Positions 7,738-15,938 of a stretch of 23,013 nt of DNA are shown in pieces. Source of the DNA: Hyphomicrobiales bacterium (GTDB lineage: Bacteria > Pseudomonadota > Alphaproteobacteria > Rhizobiales > Beijerinckiaceae). Position 1 is the stretch's first letter; each line of letters begins with the position of its first letter. The notes under the pieces are model-generated. The model searched no databases. It had not been told where the DNA came from and saw only the letters and a list, made by a program, of their open reading frames with translations. The stretch covers positions 1 to 23,013 of the forward strand of contig JAATEW010000224.1 in NCBI GenBank assembly GCA_015655535.1, read 5' to 3'. The translations under genes and the position numbers were made by a program.

Positions 7738-7849
7738 CTGAAAGACGCGAGCTCTGCTATTGTGGCAATGGTCTTGCTTGTTCTCAGACGCGCGAAAACG
7801 TCATAAAAGAGGGCGGGGAGGGTGTTAAACCTCTGCCCTTGCGAGGATC

Positions 7850-9361
7850 ATGAGTCGACATCGAAATCATCCTGCCACAGATCACGATGACCTTGGATTG
7901 GACCGATCCGAAGTCGGGAACGTGATCGACTCTGATGAATTGGAGCCGGCAGGCTCATCCGCGAGCGAGGCCTCGCCTACGCGGGATCAGCCGCGCCGCA
8001 AGCTCCACGTCAAGTCTTATGGTTGTCAGATGAATGTGTACGATGCGCAGAAGATCGCAGATCTTCTGGCAGCCGACGGCTATGACGAGACGCTACAGGA
8101 AGAAGATGCGGATCTCGTGATCTTGAACACCTGCCATATTCGGGAGCGGGCGGCGGAAAAGGTGTTTTCTGAACTGGGCAAGGTGGCGCTCCGCAAGAAA
8201 GAACGCGCTTCTCTCGGCCTTGAGACGCGAATCGTCGTGGCGGGTTGCGTAGCGCAAGCCGAGGGCGGCGAGATTTTGCGCCGTCAAAAAGCGGTGGATC
8301 TCGTGGTCGGGCCGCAGAGCTATCACCATCTGCCCGAACTTCTGCGCCAGTCGAACGGACGGGCCGGTATCGTCGACACCGAATTTCCGATCGTCGACAA
8401 ATTCGCCTTCCTGCCGGCGCCGCTGCGCGAAAAGACTTTGGCGCGCGGTGTCTCGGCCTTCGTCACGGTGCAGGAAGGCTGCGATAAATTCTGCAGCTTC
8501 TGCGTCGTGCCTTATACGCGCGGAGCAGAAATGTCGCGTCCGGTCGCGGCGGTGGTCGCGGAGGTCGAAGCCCTGGCGGCCGACGGCGTCCGCGAAATCA
8601 CGCTGCTCGGACAAAACGTCAATGCCTATCATGGACTGGACGCGGCGGGCGCCATCGTCTCGTTTGGCCGGCTCTGCGCGCGACTCGCAGAGGTGCCGGG
8701 CATTGCCCGCATCCGCTATACAACGAGCCATCCCAACGATATGGATGCCGATCTCATAGCGGCGCATCGCGACCTGCCGCAGCTCATGCCGTTTTTGCAT
8801 CTGCCGGTACAGTCGGGTTCCGATCGCATTCTGGCGGCGATGAATCGCAAACACGGCCGCGGCGACTATCTGAAGCTCATCGATGGAATCAGAGCGGCGC
8901 GGCCGGATATTGCGCTGTCCTCCGATTTCATCGTCGGTTTTCCGGGCGAGACCGACGCCGATTTCGAAGCGACGCTCGATTTGATCGCCGAAGTTCGATT
9001 CGCCTCCGGCTTTTTCTTCAAATATTCGCCACGCCCCGGCACGCCCGGCGCCGACCTTCCCGATCAGATCGAGGAGACGGTCAAAGCTGAGCGGTTGGTA
9101 CGACTCCAGGCGCTTGTCGAAGCGCAGCATGATGATTTCAGCCGGGACATGATCGGCCGGCGCACCGAAGTTCTGTTCGAAAAGCCCGGCCGCCACGCCG
9201 GTCAGATCGGCGGAAAGTCGCCCTATCTCCAGGCGGTCCATGTCGATGGGCCGCGCGAGCTGATCGGCGGGATCCGTCCGGTTGAAATTGTCGCAACAGG
9301 TCCGAACTCTTTGTTCGGGCGCCTTATTTCTAACCCAGGCATCAGCGAGGTAATGGCTTGA
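7850..9361 (+). CDS. miaB: tRNA-2-methylthio-N6-dimethylallyladenosine synthase MiaB
   Basis: MiaB adds the methylthio group to i6A37 of tRNAs reading U-starting codons. The UPF0004 domain begins near residue 50 (RRKLHVKSYGCQMN) with cluster cysteines at about 59, 95 (NTCHIRERA) and 133 (VAGCVAQAEGG). The radical-SAM domain has CDKFCSFC at 211-218, and a TRAM-type domain is expected at the C-terminus. At 503 residues it is longer than usual, because about 49 residues precede the conserved start. The ATG at 7850 has GAGG at good spacing; an in-frame GTG at 7922 lacks a comparable site. Bases 7879-7946 of the extension come from a dispersed repeat. It heads the overlapping series miaB-ybeZ-ybeY-corC. 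Confidence 0.96.
   Translation: MSRHRNHPATDHDDLGLDRSEVGNVIDSDELEPAGSSASEASPTRDQPRRKLHVKSYGCQMNVYDAQKIADLLAADGYDETLQEEDADLVILNTCHIRERAAEKVFSELGKVALRKKERASLGLETRIVVAGCVAQAEGGEILRRQKAVDLVVGPQSYHHLPELLRQSNGRAGIVDTEFPIVDKFAFLPAPLREKTLARGVSAFVTVQEGCDKFCSFCVVPYTRGAEMSRPVAAVVAEVEALAADGVREITLLGQNVNAYHGLDAAGAIVSFGRLCARLAEVPGIARIRYTTSHPNDMDADLIAAHRDLPQLMPFLHLPVQSGSDRILAAMNRKHGRGDYLKLIDGIRAARPDIALSSDFIVGFPGETDADFEATLDLIAEVRFASGFFFKYSPRPGTPGADLPDQIEETVKAERLVRLQALVEAQHDDFSRDMIGRRTEVLFEKPGRHAGQIGGKSPYLQAVHVDGPRELIGGIRPVEIVATGPNSLFGRLISNPGISEVMA
7879..7946 (-). repeat. Diverged repeat copy 3, in frame inside miaB
   Basis: AGATCACGATGA, TTGGAT, CGATCC and CGTGATCGA follow in the same order and spacing as in copy 2 (7599 onward), with about one difference in three elsewhere. 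The GAGC hairpin part appears collapsed to a short remnant near 7942-7965. The segment encodes roughly residues 11-32 of MiaB without a stop codon, so the repeat was absorbed into the gene's poorly conserved N-terminus. Confidence 0.7.
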
Positions 9362-10425
9362 GACCAGACCGTTCGCAACCTTCGTTGCGTGCCGAGGTGC
9401 TGCCCTCCGTGGCAGACACGAAGCCGACCGAAATCAGCGTGTCCTTCGATGATAATCGCCTCGCGTCCCTGGTCTTCGGCCAATATGACGAAAACCTGGC
9501 CAAGGTGGAACGCAGGCTCGGCGTCGTCGCCCATGCCAATGGCAATCATGTCACGATCAAGGGACCCATCGAAGCCTGCGAACATGCGCGGCTCGTTCTC
9601 GCCAATCTCTCGGCGCGGGCGCGCCAAGGCCATGTCGTGACGCCCGGAGACGTTGACGGCGCGATCGAAGAAGGCGCCCTGCAAGGCAGCCTGTTTCCCC
9701 GCGAAGCGGATGTCTCAGGCATTGTGTTCGAGCAGATCCGCACGCGTAAAAAGAGCCTGGTGCGCGCCCGCAACGTCGCGCAAGATCTCTATCTGCGGAC
9801 CTTGAAGCGCGAGGAACTCGTCTTCGCGGAAGGCCCGGCGGGTACAGGCAAGACCTGGCTTGCCGTCGGCTTCGCGGTGTCGCTGCTCGAACAAGGCATC
9901 GTCGAGCGGTTGATCCTGTCGCGGCCGGCGGTCGAGGCCGGCGAAAGGCTCGGCTTTTTGCCCGGCGATATGCGCGACAAGGTCGATCCCTATCTGCGGC
10001 CGATCTTCGATGCCTTGAACGATTTCATGGACCCGCGCGTGGTCGAGCGCGGCATGCAGTCCGGCATGATCGAGGTGGCGCCGTTAGCCTTCATGCGCGG
10101 CCGCACGCTGAGCAATGCCTGCGTGCTGCTCGACGAAGCGCAGAACGCGACGACCATGCAGATGAAAATGTTCCTGACGCGTCTCGGCGAAGGATCGCGG
10201 ATGATCGTCACCGGCGATCCGACGCAGACCGATCTTCCGCCCGGCCAGAAATCCGGGCTTGCCGAGGCCATCGATCTCCTGTCGGGCCTCGAAGGCATAG
10301 GCCATGTGATCTTCCGCGAAGGCGACGTCGTGCGCCACGATCTTGTGCGGCGTATCGTCGGCGCCTACGAGGCGGCGGCGCGCAACAGAGCGGCAGGTGT
10401 GACGCGCGAGGGACCGCAGCGATGA
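9358..10425 (+). CDS. ybeZ: PhoH-like ATPase (YbeZ)
   Basis: The 355-residue protein has an N-terminal KH-like region (about residues 25-95) and a PhoH P-loop ATPase domain with Walker A GPAGTGKT at about 159-166, SRPAVEAGERLGFLPGD, the Walker B strand ACVLLDEAQN and MIVTGDPTQTDLP. YbeZ-type proteins work with YbeY and are linked to rRNA processing and the phosphate regulon. The start is a TTG overlapping the miaB stop by 4 bases, with GAGG 7 bases upstream, a convincing coupled start. The stop overlaps the ybeY start in ATGA. Annotation as phosphate-starvation-inducible is historical, and no Pho box is visible here. Confidence 0.94.
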   Translation: MRPDRSQPSLRAEVLPSVADTKPTEISVSFDDNRLASLVFGQYDENLAKVERRLGVVAHANGNHVTIKGPIEACEHARLVLANLSARARQGHVVTPGDVDGAIEEGALQGSLFPREADVSGIVFEQIRTRKKSLVRARNVAQDLYLRTLKREELVFAEGPAGTGKTWLAVGFAVSLLEQGIVERLILSRPAVEAGERLGFLPGDMRDKVDPYLRPIFDALNDFMDPRVVERGMQSGMIEVAPLAFMRGRTLSNACVLLDEAQNATTMQMKMFLTRLGEGSRMIVTGDPTQTDLPPGQKSGLAEAIDLLSGLEGIGHVIFREGDVVRHDLVRRIVGAYEAAARNRAAGVTREGPQR

Positions 10426-10913
10426 AGCTCTCGCTCGACGTCGCGGTCGAAAGCGACGAATGGCAGGATTTCGAAGGGCCCGAAGAGCTTGCCGAAACCG
10501 CCATCGACGCGGCGGTCCGATTCAGCGGCGTCAAACTGCCGCCAGGCGCCGAGGTCAGTATTCTTCTCTGCGACGATGCTTTTATCCAAGACCTCAATCA
10601 AAAATGGCGCGGTATCGACAAGCCGACCAATGTGCTTTCCTTTCCAGCCGGTGACACGGCGGCGCCTGGCCCCATCCTGGGCGATATCGTCGTCGCCTAT
10701 GGCACCGCTGCGCGGGAAGCGCACGAGGAGGGAAAGTCCTTGCGCGATCATGTTGCGCATCTCTTTGTCCATGGCTTCTTGCATCTGATCGGATACGATC
10801 ATCTTATCGCCGCTGAGGCGGATGAAATGGAAGCGCTGGAGCGCGCCATTTTGGCCGAACTCGGCATCGCTGATCCTTACCTGGGAGCCTTCGTTCAGAT
10901 CGCCGAGTCATGA
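10422..10913 (+). CDS. ybeY: Endoribonuclease YbeY (rRNA maturation factor)
   Basis: The 163-residue protein is of normal length and carries the family's metal-binding signature H-x3-H-x5-H, seen as HGFLHLIGYDH with histidines near residues 117, 121 and 127. KPTNVLSFP at about 67-75 and LGDIVVAYG at about 87-95 are also typical. YbeY is a single-strand-specific endonuclease acting in 16S rRNA 3' maturation and ribosome quality control. It overlaps ybeZ by 4 bases upstream and corC by 4 bases downstream, so the three are translated as a coupled unit. Confidence 0.96.
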   Translation: MKLSLDVAVESDEWQDFEGPEELAETAIDAAVRFSGVKLPPGAEVSILLCDDAFIQDLNQKWRGIDKPTNVLSFPAGDTAAPGPILGDIVVAYGTAAREAHEEGKSLRDHVAHLFVHGFLHLIGYDHLIAAEADEMEALERAILAELGIADPYLGAFVQIAES

Positions 10914-11923
10914 TGAGCGAACAAGACACGCGCGCCGCCGGTGAAGCCCAAGGCGAGAGACCGCAGCCTGCCAAACCGACCCTGTTCGATCGCCTCCGGA
11001 CCTTGTTTGGAATGGGCGGCGTATCGGTCCGCGACGACATCGAAGATGCTTTGGCCACTTCCTCGACGGAGGCCGATCTGTCGGCGCAGGAACGCGCCAT
11101 GCTCAAGAACGTCCTCGATCTTCATGAGGTGAAGGTCGAGGATCTGATGGTGCCGCGCGCCGATATCATCGCCGTCGCCATCGATGCGAGCCTGCATGAT
11201 GTCCTCTCGCTGTTTCGGACGGCGGGCCATTCGCGCTTTCCGGTGCATGGCGAGACGCTCGACGATCCGCGCGGCATGGTCCATATCCGCGACTTTCTCG
11301 ACTATCTTACAACCGGAACGCCGGCCGCACCGGACGCCTTGGATGGCGAAAAGCCGATAGAGACTCCGTCGAAGCTTCCAGACATCGATCTCTCGCTGCC
11401 TTTGTCGGAAGCGAAAATCCTGCGCCCCGTTCTGTTCGTGCCGCCGTCCATGCCGGCGCTCGACCTCCTGGTGAAGATGCAGGCGACGCGGACCCATATG
11501 GCGCTCATCATCGACGAATATGGCGGAACCGATGGATTGGCTTCGATCGAAGACATCGTCGAGATGATCGTCGGCGATATCGAAGACGAGCACGACTTTG
11601 ACGAGGGGCCGGACGTCGAGGCAGCGGCGGACGGCACTTTCGTCGCCAATGCGCGCGCGGCGCTCGACGATGTGTGGCAGACGATTGGCGTCGATCTCGA
11701 TCTTTTTACCGATGCCGAAGATGTCGACACGCTTGGCGGCCTGGTGACGGCTTTGGCCGGTCACGTCCCGATACGGGGCGAAATCATCGCCGAAGGGCCA
11801 TTCGAGTTCGAGATTCTCGATGCCGACCCGCGCCGGGTCAAAAAGATCAAGATCCGCAGACGCGCGGAGCCTGTCTCTCCGCCGGCCTCCACCGCTCCGG
11901 CGGCGGGCGATGCGTCCCGGTGA
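10910..11923 (+). CDS. corC: CBS-domain protein of the CorC/HlyC (hemolysin-like) family
   Basis: The 337-residue protein has two CBS domains. The first is near residues 80-135 (VEDLMVPRADIIAVAI, HSRFPVHGE, VHIRDFLDYL) and the second near 175-230 (MALIIDEYGGTDGLASIEDIV). A C-terminal CorC/HlyC transporter-associated domain lies at about 240-320. No membrane segment or DUF21 domain is present, matching CorC rather than the longer membrane forms. CorC-type proteins are associated with Mg2+/Co2+ homeostasis, but the biochemical role is poorly defined. Two adjacent ATGs (10910, 10913) are possible starts, both at the ybeY stop. The order corC then lnt is widely conserved. Confidence 0.93.
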   Translation: MMSEQDTRAAGEAQGERPQPAKPTLFDRLRTLFGMGGVSVRDDIEDALATSSTEADLSAQERAMLKNVLDLHEVKVEDLMVPRADIIAVAIDASLHDVLSLFRTAGHSRFPVHGETLDDPRGMVHIRDFLDYLTTGTPAAPDALDGEKPIETPSKLPDIDLSLPLSEAKILRPVLFVPPSMPALDLLVKMQATRTHMALIIDEYGGTDGLASIEDIVEMIVGDIEDEHDFDEGPDVEAAADGTFVANARAALDDVWQTIGVDLDLFTDAEDVDTLGGLVTALAGHVPIRGEIIAEGPFEFEILDADPRRVKKIKIRRRAEPVSPPASTAPAAGDASR

Positions 11924-12003
11924 GATTTTGACCTCGCAAGCCGAATCTGCTTCGGCTAGCTGCAAGAGCCAATTATTTCATCTCTAAATCGATGTGCGCG
12001 AAC

Positions 12004-12129
12004 CCTCTCCCCTTGCGGGAGAGGGTGGCCGGCGGAGCCGGCCGGGTGAGGGGTTATGAAATCTTCAGTTATTCCCCTCATCCGGCCTTCACTAACGTGA
12101 AGGCCACCTTCTCCCGCAAGGGGAGAAGG
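12004..12129. repeat. ~126-bp palindromic repeat between corC and lnt
   Basis: The left half (CTCTCCCCTTGCGGGAGAGG with GTGGCCGG after it) is nearly the reverse complement of the right half (GGCCACCTTCTCCCGCAAGG and GGAGAAGG after it). Each half also contains its own short hairpin. From memory this matches a very common intergenic palindrome of Rhizobiales and other Proteobacteria. It explains why the lnt frame appears open far upstream of its true start. It may act as an mRNA stability or attenuation element between corC and lnt. Confidence 0.85.
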
Positions 12130-12189
12130 AGCGCGCCCTCGCTATTTGAGTCCAGAATCCTAAAGCAGGACAACGGCGACCGGAGGAAA

Positions 12190-13869
12190 ATGACGACAGC
12201 GGCGCCTCTTCGATCGCAGTTTCCCGGAGAATTTTCCATCCTGCTTCGGATCGCCGAGACGGTCATGCTTGCCGATGGCTGGCGCCGCCGGCTGATCGCC
12301 TTCGGCGCGGGCGCGGTGGGCGCGCTCGCCATGGCGCCGGTCGATGTCTTCCCGGCCATGATCGTGCCCATGACCATCGCGGTCTGGCTGATCGACGGGT
12401 CAGCGGACGCCGGCATGCGGCGGGCCGCGTCGCTCCTCAGCGCTTTCGGAATCGGCTGGTGGTGGGGCTTCGGCTATTTTCTGGCGAGCCTTTGGTGGCT
12501 TGGCGCCGCCTTTCTCGTGGAGGCCGATAAGTTTGCCTGGCTGCTGCCGCTGGGAGTCGTCGGCCTGCCGGCCTTTCTCGCCTTTTTTCCGGCTTTGGGT
12601 TTTGCCCTGGCGCGGCTCCTCTGGTCGCCTGGCCCTGGCCGGGTCTTGGCGCTTGCCGCTGGGCTTGGCCTTTCGGAATGGCTGCGGGGTCATGCGTTCA
12701 GCGGCTTTCCCTGGAATGCGTTCGGCATGGCGCTCGGCGGCAATCTCGTCACGGCGCAATTTGCTTCCGTGGTCGGCCTCTATGGTTTGACCGTTCTCGC
12801 GATCGCGATTTTCGCGGCGCCCGCCACTTTGATCGACCGGAAAGGGCAGGGCGGTTTTTCGGCACGCTGGTTCGTCCGCACGCCAACCGGCCTCGCGCTT
12901 CTTGCTCTTCTTGGTGTCGCGATTTTCGGTGCGATCAGGCTTGCGCCTGGAACGCCGCCGCTCGTCAAGGGCATTTCCTTGCGAATCATGCAGCCCAATC
13001 TGGCGCAGGATGCCAAGTTCCGGCCCGAGAACGGGCCAGCGATTCTGGCGCATTACCTGAGCCTTTCCGACCGTTCGACCGGCCCCGCTCATACGGGGCT
13101 CGCCGATGTCTCGGTCCTGATCTGGCCCGAGTCGGCTTTTCCGTTCATCTTGTCGCGAACGCCGCAGGCTTTGGCGCAAATCGCCGCCGTGTTGTCGCCC
13201 AATAGCGTCCTTGTGACGGGCGCCGCGCGTGAGGAAGACCTGCCTGCCGATAGCGACACTCCAAGAGTGCGCGCGATCTTCTTCAACGCGGTGCAGGTTG
13301 TCGGCAAGAGCGGCGTGGTTTTAGAAAGCTACGACAAGGTTCATCTTGTCCCCTTCGGCGAATATCTGCCGTTTTCGGCTTTCCTGAACAAGTTGGGATT
13401 GCGCCAGTTCGTGCATATTCCGGGCGGCTTCGAAGCGGGCGTCAGACGGGTGCTTTTGAATGTCCCAGGTCTGCCGCCGGTCGCGCCGCTGATTTGCTAT
13501 GAAGCCATTTTCCCCGGTGAGGTGATGCCGTCGGTGCCCGGCGAAAGGCCGGGACTGCTTCTCAATCTCACCAATGACGGATGGTTCGGCAGCACGGCCG
13601 GCCCTTACCAGCATTTCGCCCAGGCGCGGCTGCGAACGATCGAAGAAGGTTTGCCGTTGGTGCGCGCGGCGAACTCAGGGATATCCGCGATCGTCGATCC
13701 CTATGGGCGCGTATTGTCCGAACTCTCTCTGGGTAGAGAAGGACTATTGGATGGCGGCCTTCCGCAGAGACTTGGACCACCAATATTCGCTCATCTTCCA
13801 TTCATCTCTCCGCTTTTAGTATGGTTAATGGCAATTAGTTGCTCCTTTATCTTTCGCAGACAGGTTTGA
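12190..13869 (+). CDS. lnt: Apolipoprotein N-acyltransferase
   Basis: Lnt is an inner-membrane enzyme that adds the third acyl chain to lipoproteins. The 559-residue protein has about six to eight hydrophobic segments in the N-terminal half, including LIAFGAGAVGALAMAP and WWWGFGYFLASLWWLG. A nitrilase-type periplasmic domain from about residue 262 has the E-K-C triad: Glu314 in WPESAFPF, Lys383 in SYDKVHLVPFGEYLPF and Cys436 in LICYEAIFP. The start at 12190 is set by GGAGGAAA directly in front; longer versions would run through the palindromic repeat. A C-terminal hydrophobic anchor (LPFISPLLVWLMAIS) is present. It completes the conserved cluster. Confidence 0.96.
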   Translation: MTTAAPLRSQFPGEFSILLRIAETVMLADGWRRRLIAFGAGAVGALAMAPVDVFPAMIVPMTIAVWLIDGSADAGMRRAASLLSAFGIGWWWGFGYFLASLWWLGAAFLVEADKFAWLLPLGVVGLPAFLAFFPALGFALARLLWSPGPGRVLALAAGLGLSEWLRGHAFSGFPWNAFGMALGGNLVTAQFASVVGLYGLTVLAIAIFAAPATLIDRKGQGGFSARWFVRTPTGLALLALLGVAIFGAIRLAPGTPPLVKGISLRIMQPNLAQDAKFRPENGPAILAHYLSLSDRSTGPAHTGLADVSVLIWPESAFPFILSRTPQALAQIAAVLSPNSVLVTGAAREEDLPADSDTPRVRAIFFNAVQVVGKSGVVLESYDKVHLVPFGEYLPFSAFLNKLGLRQFVHIPGGFEAGVRRVLLNVPGLPPVAPLICYEAIFPGEVMPSVPGERPGLLLNLTNDGWFGSTAGPYQHFAQARLRTIEEGLPLVRAANSGISAIVDPYGRVLSELSLGREGLLDGGLPQRLGPPIFAHLPFISPLLVWLMAISCSFIFRRQV

Positions 13870-13878
13870 TACCGGCGT

Positions 13879-13908
13879 TTGCTCGCGTCTACGTTGCATT
13901 ATTATAAA
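13879..13908 (+). promoter_or_regulatory. Possible promoter for the Xre-type regulator
   Basis: TTGCTC (13879-13884) and TATAAA (13903-13908) are separated by 18 bases in the short A+T-rich gap after lnt. The spacing and a good -10 make this a fair sigma-70-like candidate for the helix-turn-helix gene. Confidence 0.35.
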
Positions 13909-14006
13909 ATACACGCTATGTGTCATTTCACATGCGAAATCAGGGTATTGCTAAGTTAGAAGAAACAGAGCCGGCTTCTGGCGAGGTGGAGGGGAGACCA
14001 GCTTTT

Positions 14007-14465
14007 GTGAAAAAGGCACCGAATCCGATTGATCGGCATGTCGGAAGCCGCGTCCGCATGCGCCGTATCTTGCTGGGAATGAGCCAGGAAAAGCTGGGGG
14101 AAGCGCTGGAACTGACGTTTCAGCAAGTACAAAAATACGAGAAAGGCACGAACCGCATCGGCGCAAGCCGGCTGCAGCAGATCTCGCAAATTTTGAACGT
14201 GTCTCCGGCCTTTTTCTTCGATGGCGCGCCCGCATCCGAAGGCACACCGACATCCGAAGCGACGCAGGCCGAATTCGCGGAAGAAGACGAGGGCTCGACC
14301 TATATTGTCGATTTCCTCTCGACCTCGGAAGGCGTGCGCTTGAACAAGGCTTTCGCCCGGATTCACAATCCGAAAGTCCGTAAAAGGATCATCGATCTCG
14401 TCACGAGCCTCGCAGACGAGGACGATGCCGAGGATCCCGAGACCGCCAAGACGCCCGCGAAGTAA
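14007..14465 (+). CDS. Xre/Cro-type helix-turn-helix transcriptional regulator
   Basis: The protein reads KKAPNPIDRHVGSRVRMRRI, then an HTH_3 domain at about residues 12-66 (GMSQEKLGEALELTFQQVQ, KYEKGTNRIGASRLQQI), then LNVSPAFFFDGAP, an acidic linker and a C-terminal region rich in D and E. Alphaproteobacteria carry a conserved family of this type next to lnt and metK. The GTG at 14007 is chosen as start because GGAGGGGAG lies at 13988-13996 in front of it and the conserved family sequence begins there (152 residues). ATG 13932 or GTG 13920 would add 25-29 residues with no conserved content and no ribosome binding site. Targets are unknown; neighbouring metK is one possibility. Confidence 0.88.
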   Translation: MKKAPNPIDRHVGSRVRMRRILLGMSQEKLGEALELTFQQVQKYEKGTNRIGASRLQQISQILNVSPAFFFDGAPASEGTPTSEATQAEFAEEDEGSTYIVDFLSTSEGVRLNKAFARIHNPKVRKRIIDLVTSLADEDDAEDPETAKTPAK

Positions 14466-14526
14466 ACTCGGTCTTCACATTAATGCCTTGCGTATGCCTC
14501 TACGTCAGGCGGGATCCGCTGCCTGC

Positions 14527-14557
14527 GCTACCCAGGTAGCGTTCGTTATAGCGAACG
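14527..14557. repeat. Two adjacent short palindromes in the HTH-metK gap
   Basis: GCTACC-ca-GGTAGC occupies 14527-14540 and CGTTCG-ttatag-CGAACG occupies 14540-14557, back to back. The first has a 2-base loop and so looks more like a protein-binding palindrome than an RNA hairpin. The second could be an RNA stem but no U-tract follows. They precede the structured metK leader and could be operators for the neighbouring regulator. Confidence 0.45.
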
Positions 14558-14560
14558 TAT

Positions 14561-14702
14561 CTGCCAAAAACGCTTGACGAAACTAACGAATTGTCCGACG
14601 TTTGGCAGGTTGAGGCGTTGGGTGTCTCCAGCCTCAGCCTCCGCTGGCGTGGTTCCGCCGCTTGGCGGATCGACCTCAATCACCTGCCTGTTGGAGCTCT
14701 CC
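14561..14702 (+). ncRNA. Candidate structured metK leader RNA (possible switch)
   Basis: Two stems compete. Stem A pairs CTGCCAAA (14561-14568) with TTTGGCAG (14601-14608). Stem B pairs GGCAGGTTGAGG (14604-14615) with CCTCAA-tca-CCTGCC (14674-14688), reusing GGCAG of stem A. Stem B closes a multiloop with hairpins CCAGC/GCTGG (14628-14632/14643-14647) and TCCGCC-gctt-GGCGGA (14654-14669). The metK ribosome binding site GGAG (14693-14696) follows within 5 bases, and TGGAG there could pair with CTCCA at 14626-14630. I could not match it to SAM-I, SAM-II or SAM/SAH consensus patterns from memory. The overlap and location are seen in sequence; a regulatory role is inference. Confidence 0.4.
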
Positions 14703-15899
14703 GTGCCGCGCGAGACCTTTTTATTTACAAGTGAGTCGGTTTCTGAAGGCCATCCGGACAAGGTCTGCGACCGCATTTCGGACGAGGTGGTCGATCTCTT
14801 CTTTCGCGAAGGCGAGAAGGCCGGCATCGATCCCTATCAGACGCGCGTCGCTTGCGAGACCTTGGCGACCACGAATCGCGTGGTGATCGCGGGCGAAGTC
14901 CGCGGTGCGCCCGTCTCTCTCGCGGCCCTCGAAGAGACGGCACGGGCGGCGATCAAGGACATAGGCTATGAGCAGGATGGCTTCCATTGGAAGCACGCCG
15001 GGGTCGAGATTTTGCTCCATGCGCAGTCGGCGGATATCGCGCAGGGAGTCGATGCCGCCGGCAATAAGGACGAGGGCGCGGGCGACCAGGGCATCATGTT
15101 CGGCTATGCCTGCCGCGAGACGCCGGAGCTGATGCCGGCACCGATCTATTATTCCCACAAGATTCTCGAAGTGCTTGCGTCCGAGCGCAAAAGCGGCAAG
15201 GGCGATGCCGTCAAGCTCGGGCCTGACGCCAAGAGCCAGGTCACGGTCAAATATGAGCATGGCAAGCCGGTCGGCGCGACGCAGATCGTACTTTCGACCC
15301 AACACCTCGATGAGAATCTCAGTTCTCTCGACGTGCGCTCGATCGTCGAGCCCTATATCCGCAAGACGCTGCCGGAAGGCTGGATCAGCGATGCGACCAT
15401 CTGGCATGTGAACCCCACCGGCAAATTCGTCATCGGCGGTCCCGACGGCGATTGCGGTCTCACCGGCCGTAAGATCATCGTCGATACCTATGGCGGTGCC
15501 GCGCCGCATGGCGGCGGCGCCTTCTCGGGCAAGGACCCGACGAAGGTCGATCGGTCCGCCGCCTATGCCGCGCGCTATCTCGCCAAGAATGTCGTGGCTG
15601 CCGGCCTCGCAGACCGCTGCACGATCCAGCTCTCCTATGCGATCGGCGTCGCCGAGCCGCTGTCGATCTATGTCAATCTGCACGACACCGGCAATGTCCC
15701 CGAGGATAGACTTGAGACGGCCTTGGGCCGGATCATGCGTCTCTCGCCGCGCGGCATCCGGGAACACCTGCAACTGAATCGGCCGATCTATGCGCGCACC
15801 TCGGCCTACGGTCATTTCGGCCGGATTCCCGATGCCGAAGGCGGCTTCTCCTGGGAGAAGACCGATCTCGTCAAGGAGCTGACCGCGGCTGTGGCCTGA
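14703..15899 (+). CDS. metK: S-adenosylmethionine synthetase
   Basis: MetK makes S-adenosylmethionine from methionine and ATP in the cytosol. The 398-residue protein starts VPRETFLFTSESVSEGHPDK, carries the ATP-site GHPDKVCDRISDE, then GAGDQGIMFGYAC, DCGLTGRKIIVDTYGG and the P-loop-like GGGAFSGKDPTKVDRSAAYA, all complete. The start is a GTG at 14703 with GGAG six bases upstream, matching the family N-terminus; the frame is open further upstream (to 14574) only through the structured leader. Length is normal for alphaproteobacteria. It sits between the Xre-type regulator and trmB, a conserved arrangement in Rhizobiales. Control by the leader RNA would make sense because its product is the usual ligand of metK switches. 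Confidence 0.97.
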   Translation: MPRETFLFTSESVSEGHPDKVCDRISDEVVDLFFREGEKAGIDPYQTRVACETLATTNRVVIAGEVRGAPVSLAALEETARAAIKDIGYEQDGFHWKHAGVEILLHAQSADIAQGVDAAGNKDEGAGDQGIMFGYACRETPELMPAPIYYSHKILEVLASERKSGKGDAVKLGPDAKSQVTVKYEHGKPVGATQIVLSTQHLDENLSSLDVRSIVEPYIRKTLPEGWISDATIWHVNPTGKFVIGGPDGDCGLTGRKIIVDTYGGAAPHGGGAFSGKDPTKVDRSAAYAARYLAKNVVAAGLADRCTIQLSYAIGVAEPLSIYVNLHDTGNVPEDRLETALGRIMRLSPRGIREHLQLNRPIYARTSAYGHFGRIPDAEGGFSWEKTDLVKELTAAVA

Positions 15900-15938
15900 T
15901 TGGGTTCAGCGCTCCGGCACGGGTCAAAACAAAAGATC

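Noticed and set aside
7922..7924. GTG as the true miaB start
   Set aside because: It is in frame but lies within repeat-derived sequence and has no good ribosome binding site, whereas ATG 7850 has GAGG at proper spacing.
11992..12189. In-frame upstream extension of lnt
   Set aside because: It translates the palindromic repeat at 12004-12129; a strong ribosome binding site marks 12190.
14574..14702. In-frame upstream extension of metK
   Set aside because: MetK family sequence begins at the GTG at 14703, which has GGAG in front; the extension runs through a structured leader.
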